A stretch of 64,000 bases of DNA from Vreelandella maris (GCF_013371085.1 NZ_JABWCV010000013.1:56178-120177), one strand, 5' to 3'. Shown: positions 47,601 through 56,479, counted from the first letter of the stretch. Notes: generated by a model not told the origin, from the letters alone. Program-made: numbers and translations.

Positions 47601-48022
47601 CTCGCCTACTCCGCCAGCAAGGATTTCAGGGGCCTATTGTGATGCTCTCTGCCAATGCCCGCGAGAGCCAAATGGAAGCGCTTAGCGAAGGGTTGCATAA
47701 CGACTACTTGATTAAACCCTTCAAGCAGGGAGCGCTTCTTGATGCACTAGCACGGCAGCTACAGCTGAAATGGCATCATCCCCCCCCCTCTTCACCTAAT
47801 TTTGCTCAGACTCAATTGACAGTCCCAGCCCATATTGACGCGGCATTGCGTGAAGAACTCTTGTCGCTAGTAGAAATCGGCCATATCAGTGGTCTACGTA
47901 ACACTCTGAACGACGCCCAGTATCATGGAAGGATTAGTTCTTCACTGGCGACAGCGCTGGAAAGTGCTTTAGATCGTTTTGACTTCCACCAAGTGATGCG
48001 TTTGCTGGAGAAATTGCCATGA
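44666..48022 (+). CDS. NCS1-transporter-domain hybrid sensor histidine kinase
   Basis: 1118 residues from ATG 44666 (AAGG upstream; a TTG 21 codons earlier is less likely). Residues about 30-480 are a full NCS1-family transporter domain (cytosine/purine/allantoin permease type), with DIDLLTRGAGFGYLGS and NVTNAYAGSIAWSNFFSR. Next is a Cys/His-rich linker (about 498-538, nine Cys including ICSLCC), then two further membrane segments, a coiled region, HisKA with the phospho-acceptor H681 (SLSHELRSPLNAAFGY), an HATPase domain (about 788-895) and a receiver domain with D967 (LILMDIAMPD). It resembles CbrA in plan but with NCS1 in place of SLC5. Probably senses an amide, urea or related compound. 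Confidence 0.88.
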   Translation: MTSTKQRIFPVRRNYNKWVANQTLEDFALRFTAKSARRWSAKRVALTALGTISFLALEAIGGVITLNYGITNAIAAIAVVTFVIFLLGIPISYYAARYGVDIDLLTRGAGFGYLGSTLTSLIYATFTFIFFALEAAIMAMALEVLFNVPLTFGYIISSLVVIPIVTHGFTYISRFQVWTQPLWIFLQLLPFIFILLQDPDSLERWVDFDNHMIGTQGFNLLLFGAATTVMFSLVAQIGEQVDYLRFLPEAQPGKSLRWWSAMLAGGPGWIIIGAVKALAGSFLAVLAIHHGLAAELAQEPMHMYLVGFSHVTTHPAMLMALAGIFVVLSQLKINVTNAYAGSIAWSNFFSRLTHSHPGRVVWLLFNVMIALVLMEIGIYRAFEVILANYAMVAMAWIGALVADLVINKPLGLSPRHIEFKRAYLYDINPVGFGAMLLATAVALAARGGLWGETAAALASFLALLTAFVSAPAIAWLTKGRYYIARTPEPKSILQGHGCIICEHHFDIEDMAFCPAYNAPICSLCCSLDARCNDVCKQHATFQEQLMDWLGVLLPNHMLKHFNSRMGHFASLLMLVTLVIAGFLILVFYQLPDLTPDVEALMATTLAKILAILVIVSGVVAWLFVLASESRVVAHEESHRQTRMLLEEIDAHEETDRELQKAKELAEAANQAKSRYLTSLSHELRSPLNAAFGYAQLLEHDDTIPPERRKAVAIIRRSTEHLSDLIEGLLEISKIEAGRLELYRNQVRVSELIDELVAMFRLQAQEKGIDFTFTSQGRIPEWVITDEKRLRQILINLLSNAIKFTNHGKVSLNFRYRNQVAEFTIRDTGVGIEEEDIQRIFKPFERVRKPGVPVAHGTGLGLTITKLLTDIMGGDLQVISTHGIGSEFRLSVMLSSIEPLELVRSPHQVVQGYQGERCTLLVVDDDPSHRGLLSDMLTPLGFTIIEAPDGVTSLELSRHTQYDLILMDIAMPDTDGWQTARLLRQQGFQGPIVMLSANARESQMEALSEGLHNDYLIKPFKQGALLDALARQLQLKWHHPPPSSPNFAQTQLTVPAHIDAALREELLSLVEIGHISGLRNTLNDAQYHGRISSSLATALESALDRFDFHQVMRLLEKLP

Positions 48023-48927
48023 ACCCGATTCAGCGTAAGGATCTCATCCTAGTCGTTGATGATTCTGCCGACTCCCTGGGAATGATTCATCATGCTTTAG
48101 AGCAGGCTGGATTAACTGCATTGGTAGCGATGGGTGGGGCTCAAGCAATCTCAATCGCGGAGAAAATGACGCCTGACTTAATTCTAATGGACGCCTTAAT
48201 GCCTGGCATGGATGGCTTTGAGACTTGTCGTCATCTTAAGCTACATACCGAGTTAGCAAGCGTACCGATCATATTCATGACAGGACTAACGGATACCGAA
48301 GATGTGGTGCGGGGACTTGAAGCTGGTGGTGTGGACTATGTGACAAAACCCGTTCGGCCAAAGGAATTGGTGGCTCGTATTCGCGTACACCTCAATAACG
48401 CCCGCCTCGCCCAAAGTGCTCACACTGCCCTAGATAAACTTGGCCAGGTATCATTCTCAACAGACACGCAAGGAAGATGGCTTTGGGGTACGCCTCAGGC
48501 CGAGGATTGGATCAACATAGCTGAAGAGAATTTGATCAACCCACGCACGGAGCTTGCGGAACAAATTAAGCGCTGGCTAACCCGAACGCCGCAAACCGGC
48601 GACCAGCTAGCGCTGCCCTTGCCGCATAACGCCTTAAGATTGAGATACCTGGGCGAATCTACCGCAAATGAGCACTTATTCCGCTTGCTGCATCAGGATG
48701 GGGACAGCGAAAGCTTGCTTTTACAAAACCAACTCCGGCTAACTAACCGTGAATCACAAGTACTGCTATGGATTGCACAAGGCAAGACTAATCGTGAGAT
48801 CGGACAAATACTCGAATTGAGCCCCCGAACTGTTAATAAACACTTAGAGCAAGTCTTTCGAAAGCTCGGTGTTGAAAACCGCACATCCGCTGCCGCCATG
48901 GCATTCCAGTGTTTAACTAATATTTGA
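48019..48927 (+). CDS. LuxR-type response regulator, partner of the NCS1 hybrid kinase
   Basis: 302 residues. The receiver domain (about 8-125) has acidic DD at 14-15, phospho-acceptor D58 in LILMDALMPGMDG and the conserved KP in YVTKPVRPKE. A middle region of about 100 residues (130-235) matches nothing I recognise, though its start (VSFSTDTQGRWLWG) hints at a degenerate PAS fold. A LuxR helix-turn-helix closes the protein (LTNRESQVLLWIAQGKTNREIG, then SPRTVNKHLEQVFRKL). The start overlaps the kinase stop (ATGA), so the two are translated together. It probably activates the divergent amide operon. Confidence 0.9.
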   Translation: MNPIQRKDLILVVDDSADSLGMIHHALEQAGLTALVAMGGAQAISIAEKMTPDLILMDALMPGMDGFETCRHLKLHTELASVPIIFMTGLTDTEDVVRGLEAGGVDYVTKPVRPKELVARIRVHLNNARLAQSAHTALDKLGQVSFSTDTQGRWLWGTPQAEDWINIAEENLINPRTELAEQIKRWLTRTPQTGDQLALPLPHNALRLRYLGESTANEHLFRLLHQDGDSESLLLQNQLRLTNRESQVLLWIAQGKTNREIGQILELSPRTVNKHLEQVFRKLGVENRTSAAAMAFQCLTNI

Positions 48928-48962
48928 CAACAACTTAATTCAACATCCTCGCATAGCCACTA

Positions 48963-49598
48963 TCACCCCTTACGCTCAATATCCACATCGCTGGCTTGGG
49001 TAAAGTCATCCAGGGCCATCATATGGCCGAGCTTGCCCGCTTTAGTGGCAAGGTACTGCTCGTTATGCGGGTTCAGACCGGTGGTGATCGGTAAGCGCTC
49101 CACCACGTTCACTCCATCGCGGGTCAAAGCATCCACTTTGCGTGGGTTATTAGTCATCAACCGTAGTGAGGTAATGCCGAGATGGTTGAGCATAGGCACG
49201 CACAGATCATAACGGCGCATATCAGCACCAAAGCCAAGCTGCTCGTTAGCTTCGACCGTGTCGGCCCCTTGATCCTGCAGATGATAAGCGCGAATTTTGT
49301 TTAACAGGCCTATGCCACGGCCCTCTTGGCGCAGATAAAACAGCACGCCACGTCCCTCTTCCGCGATACGCTTGAGCGCTTCCTGCAGTTGGTAGCCGCA
49401 GTCGCAGCGCATGGAAAAGAGCGCATCGCCGGTCAAACATTCAGAATGTACCCGCCCCAGCACCGGCACATCGCCGGTCACATCACCCAACGTTAAGGCG
49501 ATATGATCCTTGCCAGTGGCCTCATCTTCGAAGCCATGCATCGTAAAGGTTGCCCAGGGAGTGGGCAGTTGGGAAGCGGCAATAAAGCGAATGGTCAC
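48963..49598 (-). CDS. ribA: GTP cyclohydrolase II
   Basis: First step of riboflavin synthesis; opens GTP. 211 residues, the stand-alone RibA length. Zinc cysteines are in the text [22 protein letters not shown], and [20 protein letters not shown] is the family core; NNPRKVDAL binds the substrate. Its last 13 codons form the right copy of the direct repeat that bounds the amide module. It ends only 35 bases from the stop of the convergent regulator gene, without a clear terminator. Confidence 0.97.
   Translation of the reverse strand: MTIRFIAASQLPTPWATFTMHGFEDEATGKDHIALTLGDVTGDVPVLGRVHSECLTGDALFSMRCDCGYQLQEALKRIAEEGRGVLFYLRQEGRGIGLLNKIRAYHLQDQGADTVEANEQLGFGADMRRYDLCVPMLNHLGITSLRLMTNNPRKVDALTRDGVNVVERLPITTGLNPHNEQYLATKAGKLGHMMALDDFTQASDVDIERKG
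48965..49001. repeat. ribA 3' end (right direct repeat)
   Basis: Same 37-base sequence as 35471-35507 with one mismatch, in the same orientation. Here it is the intact end of ribA. Together the copies enclose about 13.5 kb. Confidence 0.9.
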
Positions 49599-49797
49599 AG
49601 GTTACCTCGCTGACTGACCAAACCAGTTAACCACACCAGTGTTGGCAAAATGGGCAAGTATTCTAACAGGAAGCGGCGCCCGCCTCACGATGGCAACGCG
49701 GCTAAAGTTGGCTAATTAGGGGAGAAAAATTGGCCGGGTGCGACGATTTTTGCCACCGGTTACGCCGCCCTAGCGCCTATCTTCAAGTACAATTGCC

Positions 49798-49869
49798 CAC
49801 ATACGATTTCAAATACGATCCCAAGTACTGTTTCACGAACTGTTTCACGAACTGTTTCCAGTACGATGC
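49798..49869. repeat. 12-bp tandem repeat array before hemE, six units
   Basis: Units of 12 bp start at 49798, 49810, 49822, 49834, 49846 and 49858. Units 4 and 5 are identical (CACGAACTGTTT). Outer units share (A/G)TACGAT. A possible seventh unit lies at 49784-49795, offset by two bases. The array ends 27 bases before the hemE start, within a 298-base ribA-hemE divergent gap in which I see no other clear element. Confidence 0.85.
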
Positions 49870-49896
49870 GGGCAAATTTCTTAAGAGCAAGTATTT

Positions 49897-51009
49897 ATGA
49901 CCACCACACCGTTACAAAATGACCGTTTCCTTCGCGCATTAGCGCGCCAGCCCGTTGACCGCACACCTGTATGGATGATGCGCCAAGCGGGCCGCTACCT
50001 GCCGGAATACCGCGCCAGCCGTGCCGATGCGGGCAGCTTTATGGATTTGTGCCGTAATCATGATCTGGCCTGCGAAGTCACTATGCAGCCTTTAGAGCGC
50101 TATCCACTGGACGCCGCCATTCTGTTTTCTGACATTTTAACCATTCCGGATGCGATGGGCCTGGGGCTCTATTTTGAAACCGGCGAAGGTCCTAAATTTC
50201 GCAAAACCGTGCGCACCCAGGAAGAAGTCGCGGCACTGAGCGTGCCCGATGCCGAGCGCGATTTGGATTACGTGATGCGTGCGGTGTCGACCATTCGCCG
50301 CGAATTGAACGGCCGCATGCCGCTGATCGGTTTCTCCGGCAGCCCCTGGACGCTGGCGACTTATATGGTGGAGGGCGGTTCCAGCAAGGATTTCCGCCAC
50401 CTGAAAACCATGCTTTACGATACGCCGGATACCATGCACCAGTTGCTGGATACACTGGCGCATGCGGTCACAGACTACCTGAATGCACAGATTCGCGCCG
50501 GTGCCCAGGCAGTGCAGATTTTTGATACCTGGGGCGGCGCACTTTCGACCCCTGCGTATCTGGAGTTCTCGCTGCGCTATATGGAGCAGATCGTTTCCGG
50601 ACTGATCCGCGAACACGATGGCCGTCGTGTACCGGTGATTCTGTTCACCAAGAATGGCGGGCAGTGGCTTGAGCATATCGCCTGCGCCGGTGCCGATGCC
50701 CTGGGTATCGACTGGTCTACTGAGCTTTCCGATGCCCGCGCCCGCGTTGGCCATAAGGTCGCCCTGCAGGGCAATCTGGACCCCAACGTACTGTTTGCCC
50801 GCCCCTCGGCTATCCGCGCTGAAGTGGCCCGCGTGCTCGAAAGCTACGGCCACGGCCCTGGCCACGTATTTAACCTGGGCCACGGTATCAGCCAGTTTAC
50901 TAACCCGGATAACGTCACCGCCTTTATGGAGGCGCTGCACGAGCTTAGCCCGCAATACCATCGGGATATTCCGACGCAACCCAACACAGCGCACTCAGGA
51001 GTCAATTGA
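49897..51009 (+). CDS. hemE: Uroporphyrinogen decarboxylase
   Basis: Removes four carboxyl groups from uroporphyrinogen III in heme synthesis. 370 residues, near the usual 350-355. Both signatures are clear: [16 protein letters not shown] near residue 24 and [17 protein letters not shown] near 150. The ribosome site is weak (AAGAG), and a 12-bp repeat array lies just upstream. The stop overlaps the speE start (TGATG). Confidence 0.97.
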   Translation: MTTTPLQNDRFLRALARQPVDRTPVWMMRQAGRYLPEYRASRADAGSFMDLCRNHDLACEVTMQPLERYPLDAAILFSDILTIPDAMGLGLYFETGEGPKFRKTVRTQEEVAALSVPDAERDLDYVMRAVSTIRRELNGRMPLIGFSGSPWTLATYMVEGGSSKDFRHLKTMLYDTPDTMHQLLDTLAHAVTDYLNAQIRAGAQAVQIFDTWGGALSTPAYLEFSLRYMEQIVSGLIREHDGRRVPVILFTKNGGQWLEHIACAGADALGIDWSTELSDARARVGHKVALQGNLDPNVLFARPSAIRAEVARVLESYGHGPGHVFNLGHGISQFTNPDNVTAFMEALHELSPQYHRDIPTQPNTAHSGVN

Positions 51010-51875
51010 TGAGCGAATTACGCGACGACCAGTGGTTTACCGAAGTCTTTGATAGCCACGGCAGCGCCTTCTCGCTGAAAATCTCTGAAAAGCTGCTGGA
51101 TGTGCAGAGCCAATACCAGCACCTGGAAGTCTACGCCACAGAGACTTACGGCAATCTGATGGTGCTGGATGGCTGTGTGATGCTGACTGATCGCGATAAC
51201 TTCCTCTATCACGAGATGATTGCGCATCCGGCCCTGTTTACCCATCAAGACCCTAAACGGGTGGTGATTATCGGCGGTGGCGACTGTGGCACCTTAAAAG
51301 AGGTACTTCGTCATCCAGGCGTTGAGAAAGTCACCCAGATTGATATCGATGAAGAAGTGACGAAAGCTTCTGAGCGCTTCTTCCCCTCATTGGTAGAATC
51401 GAATAATGATCCGCGCGCTGAGCTGTTGTTCGCTGATGGCGTGAAGTGGGTAGACGATGCACCTGATGAGAGCATTGATGTATTGATTATCGACTCAACC
51501 GACCCGGTCGGCCCTGCGGAAGGGCTGTTTAAAACCGACTTTCTCAAGCGCTGCCACCGTATTTTGAAAAGCGGCGGCGTGATGGTACAGCAGAGCGAGT
51601 CACCGCTTTACCACACGGGTTCAATCATTCGTGAGCTACGCCACGATATGCTTGAAGCGGGTTTTGACAGCGTCGCCACACTGCCCTTCCCGCAGCCGGT
51701 GTACCCATCAGGCTGGTGGAGCGTAACACTGGCGGGTAAAGCCATTGATGTGAATGCGTTCCGCGAGCAGGCAGCCGCCAGCCACGAGCTGCCGCTTGAG
51801 TACTACAGCGTTGATGCCCATCGCGGCGCGCTCGCCCTTCCTCCGTTTATGCGCAAGGCATTCGCGGCCGAATAA
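51009..51875 (+). CDS. speE: Spermidine synthase
   Basis: Transfers aminopropyl from decarboxylated S-adenosylmethionine to putrescine. 288 residues. Motifs: IIGGGDCGTLKEVLRH, DIDEEVTKASERFF, and the catalytic region LIIDSTDPVGPAEGLF. AGGAG lies in the end of hemE, and the ATG shares a base with the hemE stop. No speD is visible beside it. Confidence 0.96.
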   Translation: MSELRDDQWFTEVFDSHGSAFSLKISEKLLDVQSQYQHLEVYATETYGNLMVLDGCVMLTDRDNFLYHEMIAHPALFTHQDPKRVVIIGGGDCGTLKEVLRHPGVEKVTQIDIDEEVTKASERFFPSLVESNNDPRAELLFADGVKWVDDAPDESIDVLIIDSTDPVGPAEGLFKTDFLKRCHRILKSGGVMVQQSESPLYHTGSIIRELRHDMLEAGFDSVATLPFPQPVYPSGWWSVTLAGKAIDVNAFREQAAASHELPLEYYSVDAHRGALALPPFMRKAFAAE

Positions 51876-51906
51876 CCCCCCGTTCATCGCGTACTTTCTG
51901 TCACCG

Positions 51907-51961
51907 CCCACCTCAGCTTGCCCTATAAAGGTGCAAAGCGAGGTGGGTGGTAACATTTTTT
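51907..51961 (+). terminator. Terminator after speE
   Basis: CCCACCTC (51907-51914) pairs with GAGGTGGG (51940-51947), extended inward by GCTT/AAGC with one bulged A. A run of six T follows at 51955-51960. Confidence 0.75.
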
Positions 51962-52118
51962 GCACCTAGACGTTCGTCTCGAATCCATTGAGTAGCGTTG
52001 AAAAGCGCTGAATTCACGCCTGTACCCTTGCTGGCATCTTCCTTGCTAGGTTTAGTGACATGCTACGGCATGCATAACTATTTTAATGACGGTTTTTAAT
52101 CACTTCGAGGGAAACTAA

Positions 52119-53144
52119 ATGTTCAATAAAAAACATCTAGCGCTTCTGGCGTCCGCTGGTTCACTGAGCCTAGCGGGAATGGCGACTGCTCAAGCCGACA
52201 CCTTAGAAGATACTATTGAGCGTGGTGCCGTTCAGTGTGGTGTGAGCGATGGTTTGCCGGGCTTCTCAGCACCGGATGACGACGGTAATTGGCAGGGTCT
52301 GGACGTTGATGTTTGCCGTGCAGTAGCGGCAGCAGTACTCGGCGATGCGGATGCGGTTAACTATATTTCTCTAAACGCCGTTGAGCGCTTCACCGCCCTG
52401 CAGTCTGGTGAGGTTGACTTACTTTCACGTAACACCACCTGGACCACTACCCGTGACACCACGCTGGGCCTTAACTTCACCGGCGTTAACTTCTACGACG
52501 GCCAAGGCTTCATGGTTTCCCGCGACCTGGGCATTACCGGTGCCGACGAGCTCGACGGTGCTTCTATCTGTATTCAGTCGGGCACCACGACTGAGCTGAA
52601 CTTGGCTGACTACTTCCGTGCTAACAACATGGAATTCAACCCCATCGTATTTGATACCTCTGAGCAAACCGTGGGTGGTTATCAAGCTGGCCGCTGTGAT
52701 GTTCTGACCTCTGATACCTCTCAGCTAGCTGCGCTTCGTATTCAGCTAGATGACCCTGAAGCCTCAATGATCCTGTCTGATGTTATCTCCAAAGAGCCGC
52801 TGGGTCCTGTTGTTCGTCAGGGCGACGATCTTTGGTTCAACATCGTTAAGTGGTCGCTGTTCGCTATGCTTAACGCTGAAGAGTACGGCGTTACCAGCGA
52901 AAACGCTGAAGAGATGCTGAACTCAGAAAATCCTGATGTTGCTCGCCTGCTGGGCCAAGACGGCAACTACGGGGAAGGCATGCAGTTGGAAGCAGACTGG
53001 GCTTACAACATCATTAGCCAAGTCGGCAACTACGCTGAAAGCTTTGAACGTAACGTGGGTATGGACTCTCCGCTTGAAATCGAGCGCGGTGTTAACGCCC
53101 TGTGGAACGACGGTGGCTTCCAGTACGCTCCCCCGATTCGCTAA
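52119..53144 (+). CDS. aapJ: General L-amino-acid ABC transporter substrate-binding protein AapJ
   Basis: Periplasmic binding protein of 341 residues with a signal peptide ending near TAQA. The mature part shows the AapJ/BztA marks: VQCGVSDGLPGFSAPDDDGNW, DVDVCRAVAAAVLGD, LLSRNTTWTTTRD and FYDGQGFMV. It belongs to the polar amino-acid family 3 binding proteins. GAGGG lies 8 bases before the ATG. First gene of aapJQMP. Confidence 0.95.
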   Translation: MFNKKHLALLASAGSLSLAGMATAQADTLEDTIERGAVQCGVSDGLPGFSAPDDDGNWQGLDVDVCRAVAAAVLGDADAVNYISLNAVERFTALQSGEVDLLSRNTTWTTTRDTTLGLNFTGVNFYDGQGFMVSRDLGITGADELDGASICIQSGTTTELNLADYFRANNMEFNPIVFDTSEQTVGGYQAGRCDVLTSDTSQLAALRIQLDDPEASMILSDVISKEPLGPVVRQGDDLWFNIVKWSLFAMLNAEEYGVTSENAEEMLNSENPDVARLLGQDGNYGEGMQLEADWAYNIISQVGNYAESFERNVGMDSPLEIERGVNALWNDGGFQYAPPIR

Positions 53145-53245
53145 GCGTCTCGCTTGACCCCGGCCCGCCACCCTCTTTACAGGTATCTGTTTCAAGGGCC
53201 TGGCGGGCCATCTGATTGACCTTCCGTATAGCGGAGACGCCATCC

Positions 53246-54436
53246 ATGTCTGTAAGACCCAACATTCGCCCCGCCGGCCACAAGCCGCCGTTTTGGCGAG
53301 ACCGCGCTAAGCGCGCACTTATTTTTCAAATCATTTTGGTCGCCGTTGTGGCGGCTTTCCTGATCTATATTATCGGCAATACCCAAGCCAACCTGAATGC
53401 CCGCGGCATCACCACAGGCTTTAGCTTTTTGGGCAACACAGCCGGCTTTGGTATTGGTCAAACCTTAATCGAGTACTCTTCCCAGAGTACCTACGGCCGC
53501 ACCTTCGTGATTGGCTTGCTCAACACGCTGCTGGTCGGGGGGCTGGGGGTCATTGCCGCCTCGATTATCGGGTTTATCGTCGGTATTGCGCGGCTATCGC
53601 CCAATTGGTTGATCGCCAAGTTAGCCAACGCCTATATCGAAACCTTTCGTAATATCCCGCTGCTGCTGCAAATTTTCTTCTGGTACTTCGCGGTACTACG
53701 TACCTTACCCAGCGCTAGAGAGAGCATGGCGTTTGGCGAAGCCATTTTCCTGAACGTACGCGGGTTGTACTTGCCACAACCGCTGTTTGAATCAGGCTTT
53801 GGATTGATCCCTGCTACTTTTGTGGTAGCGATCATTGCCAGCATTGCGTTGGTCATCTGGAATAAGCGCCGCCACGAAGCGACCGGCAAACGCATACCGG
53901 TTTTCTGGATCTCGCTGGTGATTATTTTTGGCCTACCACTGCTGGTACTGGTGGCGACCGGCGTTCCGGTCACTTGGGAAATGCCGGTACTGCGTGGTTT
54001 TAACTTCGGTGGTGGTATTACTATCATTCCCGAATTTTTGGCCCTGTGGCTGGCGCTTTCCATTTATACCGCATCGTTTATTGCTGAGATTGTGCGCTCG
54101 GGCATTCAAGCGATTCCCCATGGCCAAACCGAAGCGGCCCAAGCACTTAGCTTGCCGCGAAAACTCGTTCTGCGTCTGGTGGTGATTCCTCAAGCCTTGC
54201 GCGTCATCATTCCGCCGCTGACCAGCCAATATCTCAACCTGATTAAAAACTCCTCTCTGGCCACCGCCATTGGTTACCCCGACCTGGTGTCGGTTTTTGC
54301 TGGCACCACGCTCAACCAGACCGGTCAAGCAATCGAAGTCATTGCCATGACCATGGCGGTCTATCTCATCATCAGCTTGCTGGTGTCCATGTTCATGAAC
54401 TGGTTCAACGCTCGCGTTGCGCTGGTAGAACGCTAG
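53246..54436 (+). CDS. aapQ: General L-amino-acid ABC transporter permease AapQ
   Basis: Inner-membrane permease, about 396 residues with about eight hydrophobic segments. The permease-ATPase contact loop is EAAQALSLPRKLVLRLVVIPQALRVIIPP near the C-terminus. It has the large insert between the first segments typical of AapQ/BztB. I chose ATG 53246 (MSVRPNIRP) with GGAG about 9 bases upstream; the frame is open further upstream to a TTG at 53216. Confidence 0.94.
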   Translation: MSVRPNIRPAGHKPPFWRDRAKRALIFQIILVAVVAAFLIYIIGNTQANLNARGITTGFSFLGNTAGFGIGQTLIEYSSQSTYGRTFVIGLLNTLLVGGLGVIAASIIGFIVGIARLSPNWLIAKLANAYIETFRNIPLLLQIFFWYFAVLRTLPSARESMAFGEAIFLNVRGLYLPQPLFESGFGLIPATFVVAIIASIALVIWNKRRHEATGKRIPVFWISLVIIFGLPLLVLVATGVPVTWEMPVLRGFNFGGGITIIPEFLALWLALSIYTASFIAEIVRSGIQAIPHGQTEAAQALSLPRKLVLRLVVIPQALRVIIPPLTSQYLNLIKNSSLATAIGYPDLVSVFAGTTLNQTGQAIEVIAMTMAVYLIISLLVSMFMNWFNARVALVER

Positions 54437-54451
54437 GCCGGAGGCGACCCC

Positions 54452-55552
54452 ATGATTCACAACAAAGAAACCATACCTCAGCGTCCGGCGCCTAAAGGCA
54501 CGATCGGCCCGGTTGCCTGGCTACGGGGCAACCTGTTCAACGGTCCTATCAATAGTGTTTTCACGCTGTTGGGCCTGTACGTACTGTATCTGCTGGTGGT
54601 GCCAACCGTTCAGTGGGCGTTTATCGATGCCAACTGGGTGGGCGACAGCCGCGAAGACTGCACACGGGCGGGCGCCTGCTGGGTCTTCGTCAACGCGCGT
54701 TTCTCCCAGTTCATGTATGGCCTTTACCCAAGCGAAGAGTATTGGCGTGCCAACATCGTGTTTGCCATGTTTGCGGCCATTATTGCTTGGATGGTCATTC
54801 CTCGCCTGCCCTTTAAGCGCTGGATGGCCCTGTTTGCGCTGCTAATCTTCCCGGTCATCGCCTACGTGTTACTCCACGGCGGCTACTTTGACCTACCGCG
54901 TGTCTCGACCCACCGCTGGGGCGGCTTGATGCTGACCCTGCTCTTGGCCAGCGTAGGCATGATTGGCGCGCTACCGATTGGTATCGTGCTCGCCCTTGGG
55001 CGACGCTCGAACATGCCCATCGTCAAAACCTTCTGCGTGATTTTCATTGAGTTCTGGCGCGGTGTACCACTGATTACCATTCTGTTTATGGCCTCGGTGA
55101 TGCTGCCGCTGTTCCTGCCTTCAGAAATCAGCGTGGATCGCCTGGTACGCGCCCTGATCGGCCTCACGCTGTTCCAAAGCGCCTACATGGCGGAGGTGAT
55201 TCGCGGTGGTTTGCAGGCGATCCCCAAAGGCCAGGACGAAGCCGCCGCGGCGCTGGGAATGACGTACTGGAAGCGTATGGGGCTCATCGTCATGCCGCAG
55301 GCACTTAAGATGATGATTCCCGGTATCGTTAATACGTTTATCTCCCTGTTTAAAGACACCACCCTGGTGATGATCATCGGGCTGTTTGACCTGTTGGGCA
55401 TTGTGCAAGCGGCGCTTTCCGACTCGCGCTGGCTGGGCTTCTCAATAGAGGGGTATGTATTTGCGGCGTTTGTGTTCTGGATTTTCTGTTTCAGCATGTC
55501 GCGCTACAGCCAGTACCTGGAACGCAAGCTTAATACCGGCCATAAGCACTGA
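54452..55552 (+). CDS. aapM: General L-amino-acid ABC transporter permease AapM
   Basis: Inner-membrane permease, 366 residues, partner of AapQ. It has a periplasmic loop with two cysteines (DCTRAGACWVF) and the contact loop DEAAAALGMTYWKRMGLIVMPQALKMMIP. GGAGG lies 8 bases before the ATG, 15 bases after aapQ. Confidence 0.94.
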   Translation: MIHNKETIPQRPAPKGTIGPVAWLRGNLFNGPINSVFTLLGLYVLYLLVVPTVQWAFIDANWVGDSREDCTRAGACWVFVNARFSQFMYGLYPSEEYWRANIVFAMFAAIIAWMVIPRLPFKRWMALFALLIFPVIAYVLLHGGYFDLPRVSTHRWGGLMLTLLLASVGMIGALPIGIVLALGRRSNMPIVKTFCVIFIEFWRGVPLITILFMASVMLPLFLPSEISVDRLVRALIGLTLFQSAYMAEVIRGGLQAIPKGQDEAAAALGMTYWKRMGLIVMPQALKMMIPGIVNTFISLFKDTTLVMIIGLFDLLGIVQAALSDSRWLGFSIEGYVFAAFVFWIFCFSMSRYSQYLERKLNTGHKH

Positions 55553-55588
55553 TGCCGCATCTCTTTACGATTTAAGTAGGATTTCAAC

Positions 55589-56365
55589 ATGACACAAGCA
55601 GCCACTAACACCTCTGACACCAGCACTTCTGACCTGATGGTCGAGATGCGCAACGTCAATAAGTGGTACGGCGATTTTCACGTACTGCGTGATATCTACC
55701 TTGAGGTAAAACGCGGCGAACGTATCGTGGTATGCGGCCCTTCGGGGTCGGGTAAATCCACGCTGATTCGCTGCATTAACCACCTTGAAGAGCACCAAAA
55801 AGGTGAAATTGTGGTGGGCGGTGTACCGCTGACCCAAGACGTTAAGCGTATAGAGCAGATTCGCCGCAGCGTGGGTATGGTGTTTCAGCACTTTAACCTG
55901 TTTCCTCACTTAACGGTGCTGGAAAACTGCTGTATCGCGCCAATGTGGGTTCAGAAGAAGCCCCGTAAAGAAGCCGAAGCGCTGGCCATGGAGTACCTTG
56001 AAAGGGTGCGCATTGCAGAGCAGGCCACCAAGTACCCCGGGCAGCTTTCGGGGGGCCAGCAGCAACGCGTGGCCATCGCCCGCTCACTGTGCATGCACCC
56101 TGACGTCATGCTGTTCGATGAGCCCACCTCCGCCCTCGATCCCGAGATGATCAAAGAGGTGCTCGACGTTATGGTGGAGCTTGCTGAAGAGGGCATGACC
56201 ATGATCTGTGTCACCCACGAAATGGGCTTCGCCAAAAAGGTCGCTGACCGAGTGATTTTTATGGATCAGGGCCAAATCATTGAAGAAAACGCGCCTGAGC
56301 CGTTCTTCAATAACCCGCAGTCTGAGCGCACCCAGTTGTTCCTGAGCCAGATTCTGGGGCATTAA
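55589..56365 (+). CDS. aapP: General L-amino-acid ABC transporter ATPase AapP
   Basis: 258 residues. Walker [11 protein letters not shown]-loop [10 protein letters not shown], signature [17 protein letters not shown], Walker [16 protein letters not shown], switch [14 protein letters not shown]. Fits the HisP/GlnQ/AapP class. Last gene of aapJQMP; a hairpin follows. Confidence 0.95.
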   Translation: MTQAATNTSDTSTSDLMVEMRNVNKWYGDFHVLRDIYLEVKRGERIVVCGPSGSGKSTLIRCINHLEEHQKGEIVVGGVPLTQDVKRIEQIRRSVGMVFQHFNLFPHLTVLENCCIAPMWVQKKPRKEAEALAMEYLERVRIAEQATKYPGQLSGGQQQRVAIARSLCMHPDVMLFDEPTSALDPEMIKEVLDVMVELAEEGMTMICVTHEMGFAKKVADRVIFMDQGQIIEENAPEPFFNNPQSERTQLFLSQILGH

Positions 56366-56405
56366 CCCACAGCCCACCTGACAAAGCAGCTGTTGATAAG
56401 TACGT

Positions 56406-56435
56406 CATCATGGGCCTCATTTGAGGCCTATGATG
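56406..56435 (+). terminator. Long palindrome after aapP, probable terminator
   Basis: A 14-bp inverted repeat (56406-56419 with 56422-56435) with one wobble pair, 40 bases past the aapP stop. The following bases are only moderately T-rich. Confidence 0.45.
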
Positions 56436-56479
56436 GTTAACAGACTTTAAAAAACGGCTATCAAATAAAGGACAAAAGC

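Noticed and set aside
35328..48962. Search for an integrase, transposase or tRNA at the ends of the amide segment
   Set aside because: None found; every gene inside is metabolic, transport or regulatory, so the mobile-element claim rests only on the direct repeat and composition.
49784..49869. The arrays as CRISPR repeats
   Set aside because: Units are 12-15 bp, contiguous and without spacers; there are no cas genes.
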